Shown in pieces: positions 17,730 through 26,213 of a DNA stretch of 64,000 nucleotides. Source of the stretch: Ruminococcus sp. (GTDB taxonomy: Bacteria; Bacillota; Clostridia; Oscillospirales; Ruminococcaceae); contig JAEELF010000012.1 in assembly GCA_016288815.1 (NCBI GenBank), positions 1 through 64,000 on the forward strand, read 5' to 3'. Position 1 is the first letter of the stretch. Each line of letters starts with the position of its first letter. The position numbers and the translations under genes were made by a program. The notes under the pieces were generated by a model that ran no database searches, was not told the DNA's origin, and saw only the letters and a program-made list of their open reading frames with translations.

Positions 17730-19481
17730 ATGGCTCTTGACGGAGCATTTCTCTATGCTGTGAAGACCGAGCTCATGCCGCTCGTCGGCGGGCGGGTCGA
17801 GAAGATACACCAGCCCTCGCGCGAGGAGATAATCATTTCCATACGCACTCGGCAGGGTAGCAAAAAGCTCTATATTTCGGCAAATGCCGGCAGCGCGCGC
17901 GTCTACATTACCGAGAAGAACGTGGACAACCCGCAGACGCCGCCGATGTTCTGTATGCTCCTCCGCAAGCACCTCGGCAGCGGAAAGCTCACCGATATCC
18001 GGCAGGACGGGCTCGAGCGCATTCTTTTCCTCGATTTTGAGTGCGTGAACGAGCTCGGCGACGTCGTCACCGTCACCCTCGCGTGCGAGATCATGGGGCG
18101 GTGCTCGAACCTCATCGTCATCGGCGCGGACGGGCGTATCCTCGACAGCCTTAAGCGCGTCGACGAGGAGATGTCGCGCGAGCGAATGGTCCTCCCCGGA
18201 ATGCGCTACACCATGCCGCCGCGCGGCGACAGGCTGAATTTCCTCACCTGCGCGGAGGAGGAGATAGTCCCTGCGCTGCGTGAACAGGGCGCCGCGGAGC
18301 TCTCGAAGGCTCTCATCCGGACGTTCGAGGGCATTTCCCCGATCCTTGCCCGAGAGTGGACTTTTTTTGCGGGGCGGGGTGCTCACCTTGAGAGCGGCAC
18401 GATAGTCGGCGACCCGCTCGACAGGCTTATTTTCGCCATAAAACGTACACGCGACCAGCTGCTCGGGGGGGAGTGCTGTTTCTCTGCGGTCAGCGACAGG
18501 GAGGGCGTTCTCAAGGATTTTTCCTTCGTGCGGCTGTCGCAGTTCGGCACCCTCATGTACACCAAGGAGCTGCCGTCAGCGTGCGCGCTGCTGGACTATT
18601 TTTACTTCGAGCGCGACCGCGCGGTGCGGACTAAACAGCGTGCGAACGACCTTTTCAAGCTGCTCGTCAACCTCACAGAGAGGACGGCGCGGCGTATCTC
18701 GGCGCAGCGCGAGGAGCTCGCGGAGTGCGCCAACAAGGAGCACTTCAAGCTCTGCGGGGACCTCATCTCCGCGAACGTTTACCGGCTGAAAAAAGGCGAC
18801 AGTTCGGCTGTTCTCGAGAATTTCTACGACGAGAGCTGCCCGCAGATATGCATTGACCTCGACGTGCGTAAAACGCCCGCGCAGAACGCTCAGTGGTACT
18901 ACAGCGAGTACAAAAAGTGCGTGACCGCAGAAGAGAAGCTCGCGGAGCAGATCGCTCGCGGAGAGGAGGAGCTGCAGTATCTCGACAGTGTGTTCGACTC
19001 GCTGACCCGCGCCAGCTCCGAGAACGACATCAGTCAGCTCAGGCTCGAACTGCGTGAACAGGGCTATATACGGTCGTCTGCGGGCAAGGTCAAGCCGCCC
19101 AAGGCGCTCCCGCCCATTGAGTACAGGTCCAGTGACGGATTCACGATACTGGTCGGGAGGAACAACCTGCAGAACGATCAGCTGTCGCTGAAATTTGCCG
19201 AAAAATCGGATATCTGGCTGCACGTTCAGACCATTACGGGGTCACACGTCATAATCTGCACTGACGGTCAGACACCGCCTGACCGTACCATTGAGGAGGC
19301 GGCAGTCATCGCGGCGGTCAACAGCAAGGGGCGAGGCTCGAACCTCGTGCCCGTAGATCACTGCCTCGCGCGGTACGTCAAGAAGCCGTCCGGCGCGAAG
19401 CCCGGTAAGGTCATTTTCAGCAACTACAAGACCGCTTTTGTTCGCCCGGACACGGAGCTGGAGCAGTCGCTGAGGGTGTAA
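17730..19481 (+). CDS. rqcH: Rqc2/RqcH-type NFACT protein
   Basis: Ribosome-associated quality-control factor that binds stalled 50S subunits and directs C-terminal alanine tailing. The order NFACT-N (starting LDGAFLYAVKTEL), helix-hairpin-helix, central coiled coil and NFACT-R (IWLHVQTITGSHVII) is intact over 583 aa. The catalytic Asp-Arg pair of NFACT-N, by my alignment, reads Glu96-Arg97 (QDGLERIL). Asp is the residue I recall from characterised homologues. It was formerly annotated as fibronectin-binding protein FbpA. Confidence 0.88.
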   Translation: MALDGAFLYAVKTELMPLVGGRVEKIHQPSREEIIISIRTRQGSKKLYISANAGSARVYITEKNVDNPQTPPMFCMLLRKHLGSGKLTDIRQDGLERILFLDFECVNELGDVVTVTLACEIMGRCSNLIVIGADGRILDSLKRVDEEMSRERMVLPGMRYTMPPRGDRLNFLTCAEEEIVPALREQGAAELSKALIRTFEGISPILAREWTFFAGRGAHLESGTIVGDPLDRLIFAIKRTRDQLLGGECCFSAVSDREGVLKDFSFVRLSQFGTLMYTKELPSACALLDYFYFERDRAVRTKQRANDLFKLLVNLTERTARRISAQREELAECANKEHFKLCGDLISANVYRLKKGDSSAVLENFYDESCPQICIDLDVRKTPAQNAQWYYSEYKKCVTAEEKLAEQIARGEEELQYLDSVFDSLTRASSENDISQLRLELREQGYIRSSAGKVKPPKALPPIEYRSSDGFTILVGRNNLQNDQLSLKFAEKSDIWLHVQTITGSHVIICTDGQTPPDRTIEEAAVIAAVNSKGRGSNLVPVDHCLARYVKKPSGAKPGKVIFSNYKTAFVRPDTELEQSLRV

Positions 19482-19503
19482 TGTCACGAAAAGAGGTGTC
19501 TGC

Positions 19504-20280
19504 ATGAATGTACTGAATATCGGCTATAATTCGGTGTATGGCAGCGATTTTTCCGCTCAGCTTGCCCCGCAGGAGGGCGTGATCTTCCTCATTCTCGTCC
19601 GCAGCAGAGCGCTGCTCACAGTCGGCGGGGCGAGCGTGAGAGTTCCTGCGGACACGATGATGATATGCGGCGGGCTCGCTACGCGCGGGTACGCTGCTGA
19701 CGGCTGTCCGCTGGTCTGCGACTGGGTCAGCGTGGACGTCAGCGATGAGCCTGAGCTCACTGAGATGCTCGCGCCGCTGTCTGAACGTCCCGTGCCCTGC
19801 CCGGACGCGGGGTTCGTCAGTACTATGATCCGCACTGCGGCGGAGGAGTTCTACTCGCTCGGCGCGCGGCGCGGCAAAATGCTCGACTCGCTCATGCGTA
19901 CCCTCCTCGTCCGGCTCAGCGAAAGCTCCCGCCGCAGGGAGATACCCGTGCAGACCGCTGACCCGCATTACAGCGCCCTTTTTGAGCTGCGTGAGAAGAT
20001 CTACCGCAACCCGCAGCTCAAGTGGAACGTCGATACGATGGCGGCGGACGTCAATATGTCTCGGTCGTATTTTCAGCACGTCTATCGCGAGGTGTTCGGG
20101 GTGTCGTGCATTTCGGACGTCATCAGCGGCAAGCTCGAGAAGGCGAAGGAGCTCCTCACCGAGACCGGGTGTACCGTTGCGCAGGTGGCGGCGATGTGCG
20201 GCTACGACAACGAGGAGCACTTCATGCGGCAGTTCAAAAAAAACGTCGGCGTTACGCCGACGAAGTACAGGAAGGGGTAG
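19504..20280 (+). CDS. AraC-family transcriptional regulator
   Basis: A C-terminal double helix-turn-helix of AraC type (about residues 165-256), including MSRSYFQHVYREVFGVS and VAQVAAMCGYDNEEHFMRQF. The N-terminal 150 residues form a cupin-like sensor domain of unknown ligand. GAGGTG lies 6 nt before the ATG. Its targets are not evident. Confidence 0.87.
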   Translation: MNVLNIGYNSVYGSDFSAQLAPQEGVIFLILVRSRALLTVGGASVRVPADTMMICGGLATRGYAADGCPLVCDWVSVDVSDEPELTEMLAPLSERPVPCPDAGFVSTMIRTAAEEFYSLGARRGKMLDSLMRTLLVRLSESSRRREIPVQTADPHYSALFELREKIYRNPQLKWNVDTMAADVNMSRSYFQHVYREVFGVSCISDVISGKLEKAKELLTETGCTVAQVAAMCGYDNEEHFMRQFKKNVGVTPTKYRKG

Positions 20281-20311
20281 CCGGTCCCGCCGATATTTCG
20301 GTGAGGATCGG

Positions 20312-20602
20312 CTATTTTATTGTGTGGAGGAACTCCGCGAGGCTGAGCTGCTGCTCCTCCGAGAGGCGGGCGATCTCCGTTGCGAGTGCCGGGACTATCG
20401 CGGTGGGGGAGTCGTTGAAGAATTCCGCGAGCGATACGCCGAGCGCGTCGCAGAAATATGACAGCGACTCGACCGTGGGGTTTTTGTTTCCGAGCTCGAT
20501 CTCGCGCAGGTAGCTCTGGGACAGCCCTGCGAGGTTAGCGAGCTTATTCACCGTGATGCCGCGCATTTCGCGCAGCTCCTTGATACGCATTCCGACGTTC
20601 AT
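20312..20602 (-). CDS. XRE-family repressor
   Basis: A 96-residue protein made of one Cro/C1 helix-turn-helix (ELREMRGITVNKLANLAGLSQ...YLREIELG) and a short C-terminal helix. GGAGGG precedes the ATG. It is divergent from a membrane-protein gene, and the shared 130-bp gap contains repeated CTATAGT elements over the divergent promoter. Local repression of itself and/or that gene is the natural inference. Confidence 0.87.
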   Translation of the reverse strand: MNVGMRIKELREMRGITVNKLANLAGLSQSYLREIELGNKNPTVESLSYFCDALGVSLAEFFNDSPTAIVPALATEIARLSEEQQLSLAEFLHTIK

Positions 20603-20665
20603 ATTATTCCCTCCGAGAGTATGGTATAGATAAATTATAATATCTAAAGTGAAACAACATTACAT

Positions 20666-20714
20666 CTATAGTATTGACAAATTATACCTATAGTGATATA
20701 ATGTAATTACTATA
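20666..20714 (+). promoter_or_regulatory. Consensus promoter with candidate XRE operators
   Basis: TTGACA (20674-20679), a 17-nt spacer and TATAAT (20697-20702) form a perfect sigma-A promoter for the membrane-protein gene. CTATAGT occurs at 20666-20672 and 20688-20694, 22 bp apart (about two helical turns), overlapping the -35 and the spacer. A related ACTATA lies at 20709-20714. A -10-like TATAAT for the repressor is visible on the other strand. Confidence 0.75.
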
Positions 20715-20733
20715 AATATTACGGAGGTGCCTT

Positions 20734-21123
20734 ATGTATACCAAAGGTTCAAAAAATCTGCGTCTCATCATCGGGATAATCTCGATAGTCCTGTCACTTG
20801 TCGTGCTGTTCCAGTCGTGCGCCGCGGGAGCCGCAAATGCTCTCAGCGAAAACGGTGAATCGAGCGGAACTGCGGGCGCCCTGCTTGCGATAATCATGCT
20901 CATCTCGGGCATTATCTCTATCGCTGCGCGAAAGAGCAAGGGCGGTATCGTCACTTCGGCGGTGTTCTACATACTCGGCGGTGTGCTCGCGTTCTCCTCT
21001 GCCGGCAGCTTCTCCGACCTGAAGATATGGGCGGTAGTTGCGTTTATCTTTGCCGCATTGCTCATACTCAGTCTGAAAATGAAGAAGAAGGACGCAGATC
21101 CCGCTCCCAAGGAAAAGGAATAA
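20734..21123 (+). CDS. Small four-helix membrane protein
   Basis: A 129-residue protein with four hydrophobic segments (about 10-32, 45-65, 70-88 and 92-112) and a charged Lys/Asp tail. I recognise no catalytic motif. A Ser/Gly/Asn loop after the first helix faces one side of the membrane. GGAGGTGC lies upstream of the ATG. The perfect promoter overlapped by repeats suggests tight control by the neighbouring XRE protein. Confidence 0.75.
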   Translation: MYTKGSKNLRLIIGIISIVLSLVVLFQSCAAGAANALSENGESSGTAGALLAIIMLISGIISIAARKSKGGIVTSAVFYILGGVLAFSSAGSFSDLKIWAVVAFIFAALLILSLKMKKKDADPAPKEKE

Positions 21124-21125
21124 CG

Positions 21126-21163
21126 AAAAGCTCTGTCGGGAAGGCACCGGCAGAGCTTTTTTC
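21126..21163 (+). terminator. Intrinsic terminator of the membrane-protein gene
   Basis: AAAAGCTCTG (21126-21135) pairs with CAGAGCTTTT (21151-21160), with an inner CGG/CCG pair, then TTC. The A-rich 5' side means it can also act for the convergent pflA transcript. Confidence 0.88.
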
Positions 21164-21171
21164 TGGGCTAA

Positions 21172-21918
21172 TCATTTATTTATGCTGCGTAGCTCCTCCC
21201 TTATCCCGCGCATTATCACGTCGCGGGCGCGGATTGCTCCCTCCTTGCTGAGCGGGGGAGTGTCCGGGAGGGGGTATTCCAGACCGAGCTGCGCGTACTT
21301 CGGCTTCGCCATGTCGTGGTAGGGCAGGACGTCGAGCGCTTTCAGGTTTTTCAGCCGCGCCAGAAAATGTCCCAGCCGCAGCAGATCGTCCTCGCCGTCC
21401 GTTATCCCCGGCACTACGACGTGCCGTATCCACAGCGGTATGCCGAGCTCCCGCAGGTGCTCCGCGAAGGCAAGAATGTGCGAATTGCCGTGTCCGGTCA
21501 GGGCGCGGTGGGCGGAATCGTCGATGTGCTTTATGTCGAGCATGACGAGGTCGGTGGAGCGCAGTGCCTCGTCAATCTTTGCGTGTTCGCGGGGGTCGTA
21601 GACGCAGCCTGAGGTGTCGAGGCAGGTGTGGACGCCCTTCGACTTCGCGAGCCGGAACAGCTCCGCAAGAAAGTCCGGCTGGGCGAGCGGTTCGCCGCCG
21701 GTCGCGGTCAGTCCGCCAGACTTCAGGAACTCCTTGTAGGAGTCATATTCGTCCATTATCTCCTCAGCGGTGACCTCGCGGCCGCCGGAAAAGTCCCATG
21801 TATCGGGGTTGTGGCAGTATCTGCACCTCATCGGGCAGCCCTGAAAGAACACCACGAAGCGCACTCCGGGTCCGTCAACGGTGCCGAAGCTCTCGGTCGA
21901 ATGTATGCGGCCGGTCAT
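21172..21918 (-). CDS. pflA: Pyruvate formate-lyase activating enzyme
   Basis: Radical-SAM enzyme that installs the glycyl radical on pyruvate formate-lyase. The cluster motif Cx3Cx2C is seen in CPMRCRYCHNPDTW, and the N-terminal IHSTESFGTVDGPG is family-typical. The 248-aa length is normal. The start at 21918 overlaps the stop of the upstream CCA-adding gene (ATGA) and has GAGGTGG in front. A GTG at 21927 is an alternative. No pflB or other glycyl-radical enzyme gene is adjacent. Confidence 0.92.
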   Translation of the reverse strand: MTGRIHSTESFGTVDGPGVRFVVFFQGCPMRCRYCHNPDTWDFSGGREVTAEEIMDEYDSYKEFLKSGGLTATGGEPLAQPDFLAELFRLAKSKGVHTCLDTSGCVYDPREHAKIDEALRSTDLVMLDIKHIDDSAHRALTGHGNSHILAFAEHLRELGIPLWIRHVVVPGITDGEDDLLRLGHFLARLKNLKALDVLPYHDMAKPKYAQLGLEYPLPDTPPLSKEGAIRARDVIMRGIREELRSINK

Positions 21919-23234
21919 TCCGCCCACCTCTTTTCCGTGAAGGTCAGCAGGGCGGTGCGCTCGTTGGGGACGTTCCCGAGGAAGACCTCCTCGAGCAGCT
22001 CGCGCAGGGCTTCGCCGATCTCCTCGCCTGAGAAGCCGAGTTTCTCAAGGTCGCTGCCGGAGATGTTGAGCTGCTTCAGCGAGCGGCACTCGCCGTTTGC
22101 GACCATTTCCCGCGCTGCTTCGGTCAGCTCCTCTATGCGGCGGTTCTCGTCGAGGACAAACGGGTTTTTAGCCGTATTATCGCATATTTTCATCTTCATA
22201 AGCTCGAAGAACATCTCGTCGCCGAGCTCGGACATCATGCGTCTGACCTCGATCTTGTCGCGTATCTTCGCGCTGTGGTGAGCTATCAGCGATTCTGCGT
22301 AGATGACCGAGGCGCGGTCGTAGCGGAGCCTGCGCATGACCGCCCTCGCGACCTGCGCGCCGAGCTTGTCGTGTCCTTTGAAATGCCCGCGTCCGGTCTC
22401 GTCGAAGCGGGCGCAGGCGGGCTTCGCGACGTCGTGGAGGAGCAGTGCGCGGCGGAGCTTTACGTCGTCCGGAGGTGCGGCGCTGACCGCTCTCACGATG
22501 TGCTCCCAGACGGTGTACTTGTGGTAGGGACTGCGCTGGTCAAAGCCGATACACGCCTTTATTTCGGGGATCATCACGCTTATCACGTCGCTGTACTCAA
22601 GCAGCACACGCACGCAGTCTGTTCCGCAGATCAGTTTGTCGAGCTCGTCGCGGACACGCTCGGCGGAGATGAGCTTCAGGCGCTCCTTCATTGAGCGGAC
22701 TGCCGCGGCGGTCGCGGGGTCTATCGTGAAGCCGAGCTGCGAGGAGAACCTCAGCGCACGCATGATGCGCAGGGCGTCCTCGGTGAAGCGCTTTTCGGGG
22801 TCGCCGACGCAGCGGATAACGCCGCGCGCGATGTCGTCCCTGCCGCCGTGCGGGTCAATAATAGTTCCCGAAATATCCATTGCCATTGAGTTCACGGTGA
22901 AATCGCGGCGGGAGAGATCGTCGGTGAGGCTGCGGGTGAAGCTCACGCTGTCGGGGCGGCGGGAGTCCGAATATTCGCCGTCCACGCGGAAGGTCGTCAC
23001 CTCGGCGGTAATGCCGCCGCAGCGGACGGTGACGGTGCCGTGCGCGATACCGGTGGGGAAGGTGTTCTTCTCGCCGAAGACCGCGATGACCTCCTCAGGG
23101 AGCGCGGAGGTGGTGATGTCGATGTCGTTGATCGGGCGGGACATTATCGTGTCGCGCACGCAGCCGCCTGCAAAATACGCTTCATAGCCCGAATCTCCGA
23201 GCTTTTCCAGTATCGTCTTTCCCTTTTCGAGCAT
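21915..23234 (-). CDS. cca: CCA tRNA nucleotidyltransferase with HD domain
   Basis: Class II nucleotidyltransferase maturing tRNA 3' ends. The N-terminal catalytic head has the GGCVRD loop and the metal-binding DIDI motif, followed by the RRDFTVN region. A C-terminal HD-type domain carries LLHDVAKP and GHFKGHDKLGAQ. I place the start at 23234, where GGAGGTGA precedes an ATG; the longer frame upstream lacks a ribosome site. It is the first gene of a two-gene operon with pflA. Confidence 0.9.
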   Translation of the reverse strand: MLEKGKTILEKLGDSGYEAYFAGGCVRDTIMSRPINDIDITTSALPEEVIAVFGEKNTFPTGIAHGTVTVRCGGITAEVTTFRVDGEYSDSRRPDSVSFTRSLTDDLSRRDFTVNSMAMDISGTIIDPHGGRDDIARGVIRCVGDPEKRFTEDALRIMRALRFSSQLGFTIDPATAAAVRSMKERLKLISAERVRDELDKLICGTDCVRVLLEYSDVISVMIPEIKACIGFDQRSPYHKYTVWEHIVRAVSAAPPDDVKLRRALLLHDVAKPACARFDETGRGHFKGHDKLGAQVARAVMRRLRYDRASVIYAESLIAHHSAKIRDKIEVRRMMSELGDEMFFELMKMKICDNTAKNPFVLDENRRIEELTEAAREMVANGECRSLKQLNISGSDLEKLGFSGEEIGEALRELLEEVFLGNVPNERTALLTFTEKRWAE

Positions 23235-23382
23235 TTCGCCGTCACCTCCTGCATTGATAGTTACACTAATTATACACCACATCTTGCGAAAAATCAAGCA
23301 CGGGAGCGATGTCCGGGCTGCTGCGGGGGAGTGCGCTCACGCGGGGAAAAAGTCCGAGGGGGAGATTTCCTCCCGAAAATGC

Positions 23383-23411
23383 TTGACTTATCGCGGAAAA
23401 TGTGCGATAAT
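23383..23411 (+). promoter_or_regulatory. Sigma-A promoter for the COG2426 gene
   Basis: TTGACT (23383-23388), a 17-nt spacer and GATAAT (23406-23411), 31 nt before the start codon. Confidence 0.75.
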
Positions 23412-23441
23412 ATAAGCTGTATCACGTTTCTGGAGGAAAAT

Positions 23442-23915
23442 ATGAAAAAGTACATACTCACATTTCTGATATCTATGGTTCCGATAGTCGAGCTGCGCGG
23501 AGGCATTCCGGCAGGAGTTGCTATGGGTGTGCCGTGGCAGCTCGCTGTTGTTATTTGTATGGTCGGGAATATGATACCCGTGCCGTTTATCTTCTTCTTC
23601 GCGCGGCGCATTCTCGAATGGGGCGCGGACAAGCCCGTTATCGGCAAGTTCTTTACATGGTGCCTCGAAAAGGGTCACCGCGGCGGCGAAAAGCTCAAGG
23701 CTAAAGCCGGCAAGGGTATGTTCGTGGCGCTCATGCTGTTCGTCGGCATACCGCTCCCCGGGACGGGCGCATGGACGGGAACCCTCGCGGCAAGTCTCCT
23801 CGATCTCGACTTCAAGAAGAGCATTCTTGCGGTGGTATGCGGAGTCGCGCTCGCGGCAGTCATCATAACTGTTCTCACGCTGCTCGGTTTTGCGGCGTTC
23901 ACTGCGGCTAAGTGA
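23442..23915 (+). CDS. COG2426-type small integral membrane protein
   Basis: A 157-residue membrane protein of the family annotated as putative small multidrug export protein. The N-terminal SMVPIVELRGGIPAG motif, VGNMIPVPFIFFFAR and the GIPLPGTGAWTG signature are all present, with about four hydrophobic segments. Export activity is only a family annotation. TGGAGG lies upstream of the ATG. Its stop overlaps the next start (TGATG). Confidence 0.85.
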   Translation: MKKYILTFLISMVPIVELRGGIPAGVAMGVPWQLAVVICMVGNMIPVPFIFFFARRILEWGADKPVIGKFFTWCLEKGHRGGEKLKAKAGKGMFVALMLFVGIPLPGTGAWTGTLAASLLDLDFKKSILAVVCGVALAAVIITVLTLLGFAAFTAAK

Positions 23916-24898
23916 TGAGGATAGTCACGGCTGCGGAGATCTCTCCCGCGGAGCTGGAGGGCTTCGTTTCCGGCGGGAAAACGCAGGGGGAGAGCTTTTA
24001 CGACAAGATGTGCGCGGAGGGACTCTCCCTCCCGGAGCTGAGCCTTGCCGCGCTCGGTGAGGACGGCGGTATATGCGGATATATCGCGTGCTGCGGAGCT
24101 TCCTTCATGGGGGAGCGTGCGGCGTTCATAGGGGCGCTTTATGCGGCAAATGAGGCTGACGCGGCGGCTCTGGTCAGCGAGGCTGAGAAGCGCGCTGAGG
24201 AGCTGGGATACAGTCTCATCGCCGTGTACGACGAGAGCGACTTCCCGAAGCGGCTCTGCGGGTTCGAGTACTGCTCCGCTGCGGGGATATTCCCGCCTGT
24301 GCTCAGCGGAAAATGGGTGATGTGGGTCAAGCGTCTCAGCGGCGAGGACGGGAAGATCGGCTTCCTTGAACTGCCGTGGGCGAGCGTTCCTGCGCCGGAC
24401 TTTGAGTTCGATTCGCGCTTCACCGAGGAGGAGAGCCGGGACGCGATCTACGGGACACGTCTCAGGCAGCGCGTCTGCGAGAGCATTGCTCTCGGCGTCA
24501 TCATCGCGGCGTGGCTCGTCCTTATGATATGGAAGCGCTCGTTCGCGGGTATCGGCGTGGCGGCAGCGTCGGCGTATCTTATGGTGGCGAACCTCGTCAA
24601 GCCGAAGAAGCTCACTGAGAAATATGTCGCGGAAAAGCGGGAGAAGTGCGGGACCTCCGCCGATGACGACCGCATAATCTGCTTCCCGGAGGTGTTCCTC
24701 GTGTATGACCGTATCAGGCGGCACTGCTCGTCGTTCAGCTACAGCGACAGGCAGTTCATCTACCTGAAAAAGGACTATCTGTTCGTGTGCGGCTTCAATA
24801 TGACGGGCACGTTCATGAGCTACAGGGATATGCCGGACAAAGACCGGTTTATCGCCTATCTGCGCGAAAAGTGCAAGGGCGTGAGGGTCAGGAAGTAA
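23915..24898 (+). CDS. GNAT-like domain fused to a membrane-anchored YcxB-like domain
   Basis: Residues 1-150 look like a GNAT acetyltransferase fold (GYIACCGASFMGERAAFIG, then an EAEKRAEELGYSLIAVY helix). Two hydrophobic segments follow (about 188-207 and 210-228), then a C-terminal YcxB-like region (DRIICFPEVFLVYDRIRRH, ending RDMPDKDRFIAYLREKC). The combination is unusual, and the acetyl-CoA pyrophosphate loop is not convincing, so enzymatic activity is uncertain. The start overlaps the previous stop, so the two proteins are translationally coupled. Confidence 0.7.
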   Translation: MRIVTAAEISPAELEGFVSGGKTQGESFYDKMCAEGLSLPELSLAALGEDGGICGYIACCGASFMGERAAFIGALYAANEADAAALVSEAEKRAEELGYSLIAVYDESDFPKRLCGFEYCSAAGIFPPVLSGKWVMWVKRLSGEDGKIGFLELPWASVPAPDFEFDSRFTEEESRDAIYGTRLRQRVCESIALGVIIAAWLVLMIWKRSFAGIGVAAASAYLMVANLVKPKKLTEKYVAEKREKCGTSADDDRIICFPEVFLVYDRIRRHCSSFSYSDRQFIYLKKDYLFVCGFNMTGTFMSYRDMPDKDRFIAYLREKCKGVRVRK

Positions 24899-24909
24899 TA
24901 ACAGAAAAA

Positions 24910-24940
24910 CGCGCACCTGAGGGTGCGCGCTTCGTTTTTT
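24910..24940. terminator. Bidirectional terminator
   Basis: CGCGCACC (24910-24917) and GGTGCGCG (24922-24929) form a perfect stem with a TGAG loop. TTCGTTTTTT follows on + and an A-run precedes (U-run on -). It serves the convergent GNAT-YcxB and DUF4317 genes. Confidence 0.9.
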
Positions 24941-24949
24941 CGGACTTTT

Positions 24950-26080
24950 TCAGTTCAGCGTAACGGGGAGACCGTTTATCTCGATCGTGGGGTCGTCGAT
25001 GTCGATGAGGAGGCAGCGGCGTCCCTCGACCACGCTCGTACGGACCTTATCAGCCGCGGAGGGCTTGATGTTCACCGTGATGCCGGGCGAGGTGAGGACG
25101 GTCTTGGTCTCGACGAGGTTGGAGGCGGTGAGCGGTACAGTCCCGCAGACCTTCTCGTAGACCGGCTCGACCATCTGCACGCGCTCCTCAGGGAGCCCGA
25201 CGTCGATGAGGATATCCCTGAGGGCGGTGTTGTCTATCACGACCTTGTCGGTGTCGTTCTTGTTCTCCTCGACGACCTCCTGTATCTTCTCGTTGACCGT
25301 CTTGATGAGCATATAGTCGAGGTCGTCGCCGACTACGCCCTTCAAGATGTTCTGGAAGCTCGCCTTTTCGTTATCGGCGGACATCACGAACGTGCAGCCG
25401 AGAACGTCCTCTACGACCGAAGTGTTGGGGTCCTTCACGGACTTGGTGTAGTACATGACGTGGTTGACGTCGGTGCTGCGGTTGCTGAAAACGGGGTAGA
25501 GGAAGCCGTCTGACGGTGCCTTGCTGATGATGAGCTCGGTGTTGATCTTCTTGGTGATCTCGTTGTCCTCGCTGTCGAAGACAAAGCCGTCGGTGGCGGT
25601 ATTCACGGGGCATATCGCGGTGAGTATGTAGCGGTAGAGCTCGTCCTCACCCTCTGCGAACTCGTCGTTCTTGTCCTTCTTGCGTATCGTGTAGACGCAG
25701 TAGCCTGTTATGACTGCGAAGGGTCCGGTGTAGCTGATGTTGTTGGCGATGTGGTGGAGGAAGTCCTCGCAGACTGCGTCGTCCTTCAGCTCGGAGGTGA
25801 GGAGGGAGTACAGTATGCTCTGCGGCTTGCCCTCGTCGTAAGCCTCGTTCGGGAACTCGTATTCCACGAACGCCTTGCCGACATTGGTGTTGAGCACCTT
25901 CTTCAGCGTCTCGTCGTAGACGTCGTGCTCCTCTACGGGCATGGTAAGGCAGGAGCTGACCTTGTGGCAGCGCAGGTTCTTATCGGCGTCGATGAAGGCG
26001 GTGAGCACGCGCTCCATTATGAAAAATCCGCTCTTATCGGAGAAATTTTTCTTTATCTCGGCTGTTTCTTTTTTGTTCAT
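24950..26080 (-). CDS. DUF4317 family protein
   Basis: A 376-residue cytoplasmic protein of the DUF4317 family, common in gut Firmicutes and of unknown function. It begins MNKKETAEIKKNFSDKSGFF and contains the conserved GYCVYTIRKKDK and ITVNIKPSAADKV segments. No catalytic motif is visible. GAGAGGT precedes the ATG at 26080; the longer frame upstream has no ribosome site. It is monocistronic and ends at a shared terminator. Confidence 0.88.
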   Translation of the reverse strand: MNKKETAEIKKNFSDKSGFFIMERVLTAFIDADKNLRCHKVSSCLTMPVEEHDVYDETLKKVLNTNVGKAFVEYEFPNEAYDEGKPQSILYSLLTSELKDDAVCEDFLHHIANNISYTGPFAVITGYCVYTIRKKDKNDEFAEGEDELYRYILTAICPVNTATDGFVFDSEDNEITKKINTELIISKAPSDGFLYPVFSNRSTDVNHVMYYTKSVKDPNTSVVEDVLGCTFVMSADNEKASFQNILKGVVGDDLDYMLIKTVNEKIQEVVEENKNDTDKVVIDNTALRDILIDVGLPEERVQMVEPVYEKVCGTVPLTASNLVETKTVLTSPGITVNIKPSAADKVRTSVVEGRRCLLIDIDDPTIEINGLPVTLN

Positions 26081-26152
26081 TTTATGTACCTCTCTTTTGT
26101 TGGTGAATAAATCCATTATAACTCAAATCAGGTGAAATTGCAAGCGCTGATA

Positions 26153-26181
26153 TTGACATTTTTTCTGCAAGGTGGTAAAAT
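26153..26181 (+). promoter_or_regulatory. Sigma-A promoter for the TraB/GumN gene
   Basis: Consensus TTGACA (26153-26158), a 17-nt spacer and TAAAAT (26176-26181), 33 nt before the start codon. Confidence 0.82.
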
Positions 26182-26213
26182 GGTAGTATTCTATGATACA
26201 GGGGTGCTTAACC

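Noticed and set aside
22275..22694. Plus-strand open frames across the CCA-adding enzyme gene
   Set aside because: They are shadows of the minus-strand gene, which carries clear nucleotidyltransferase and HD motifs and a ribosome site.
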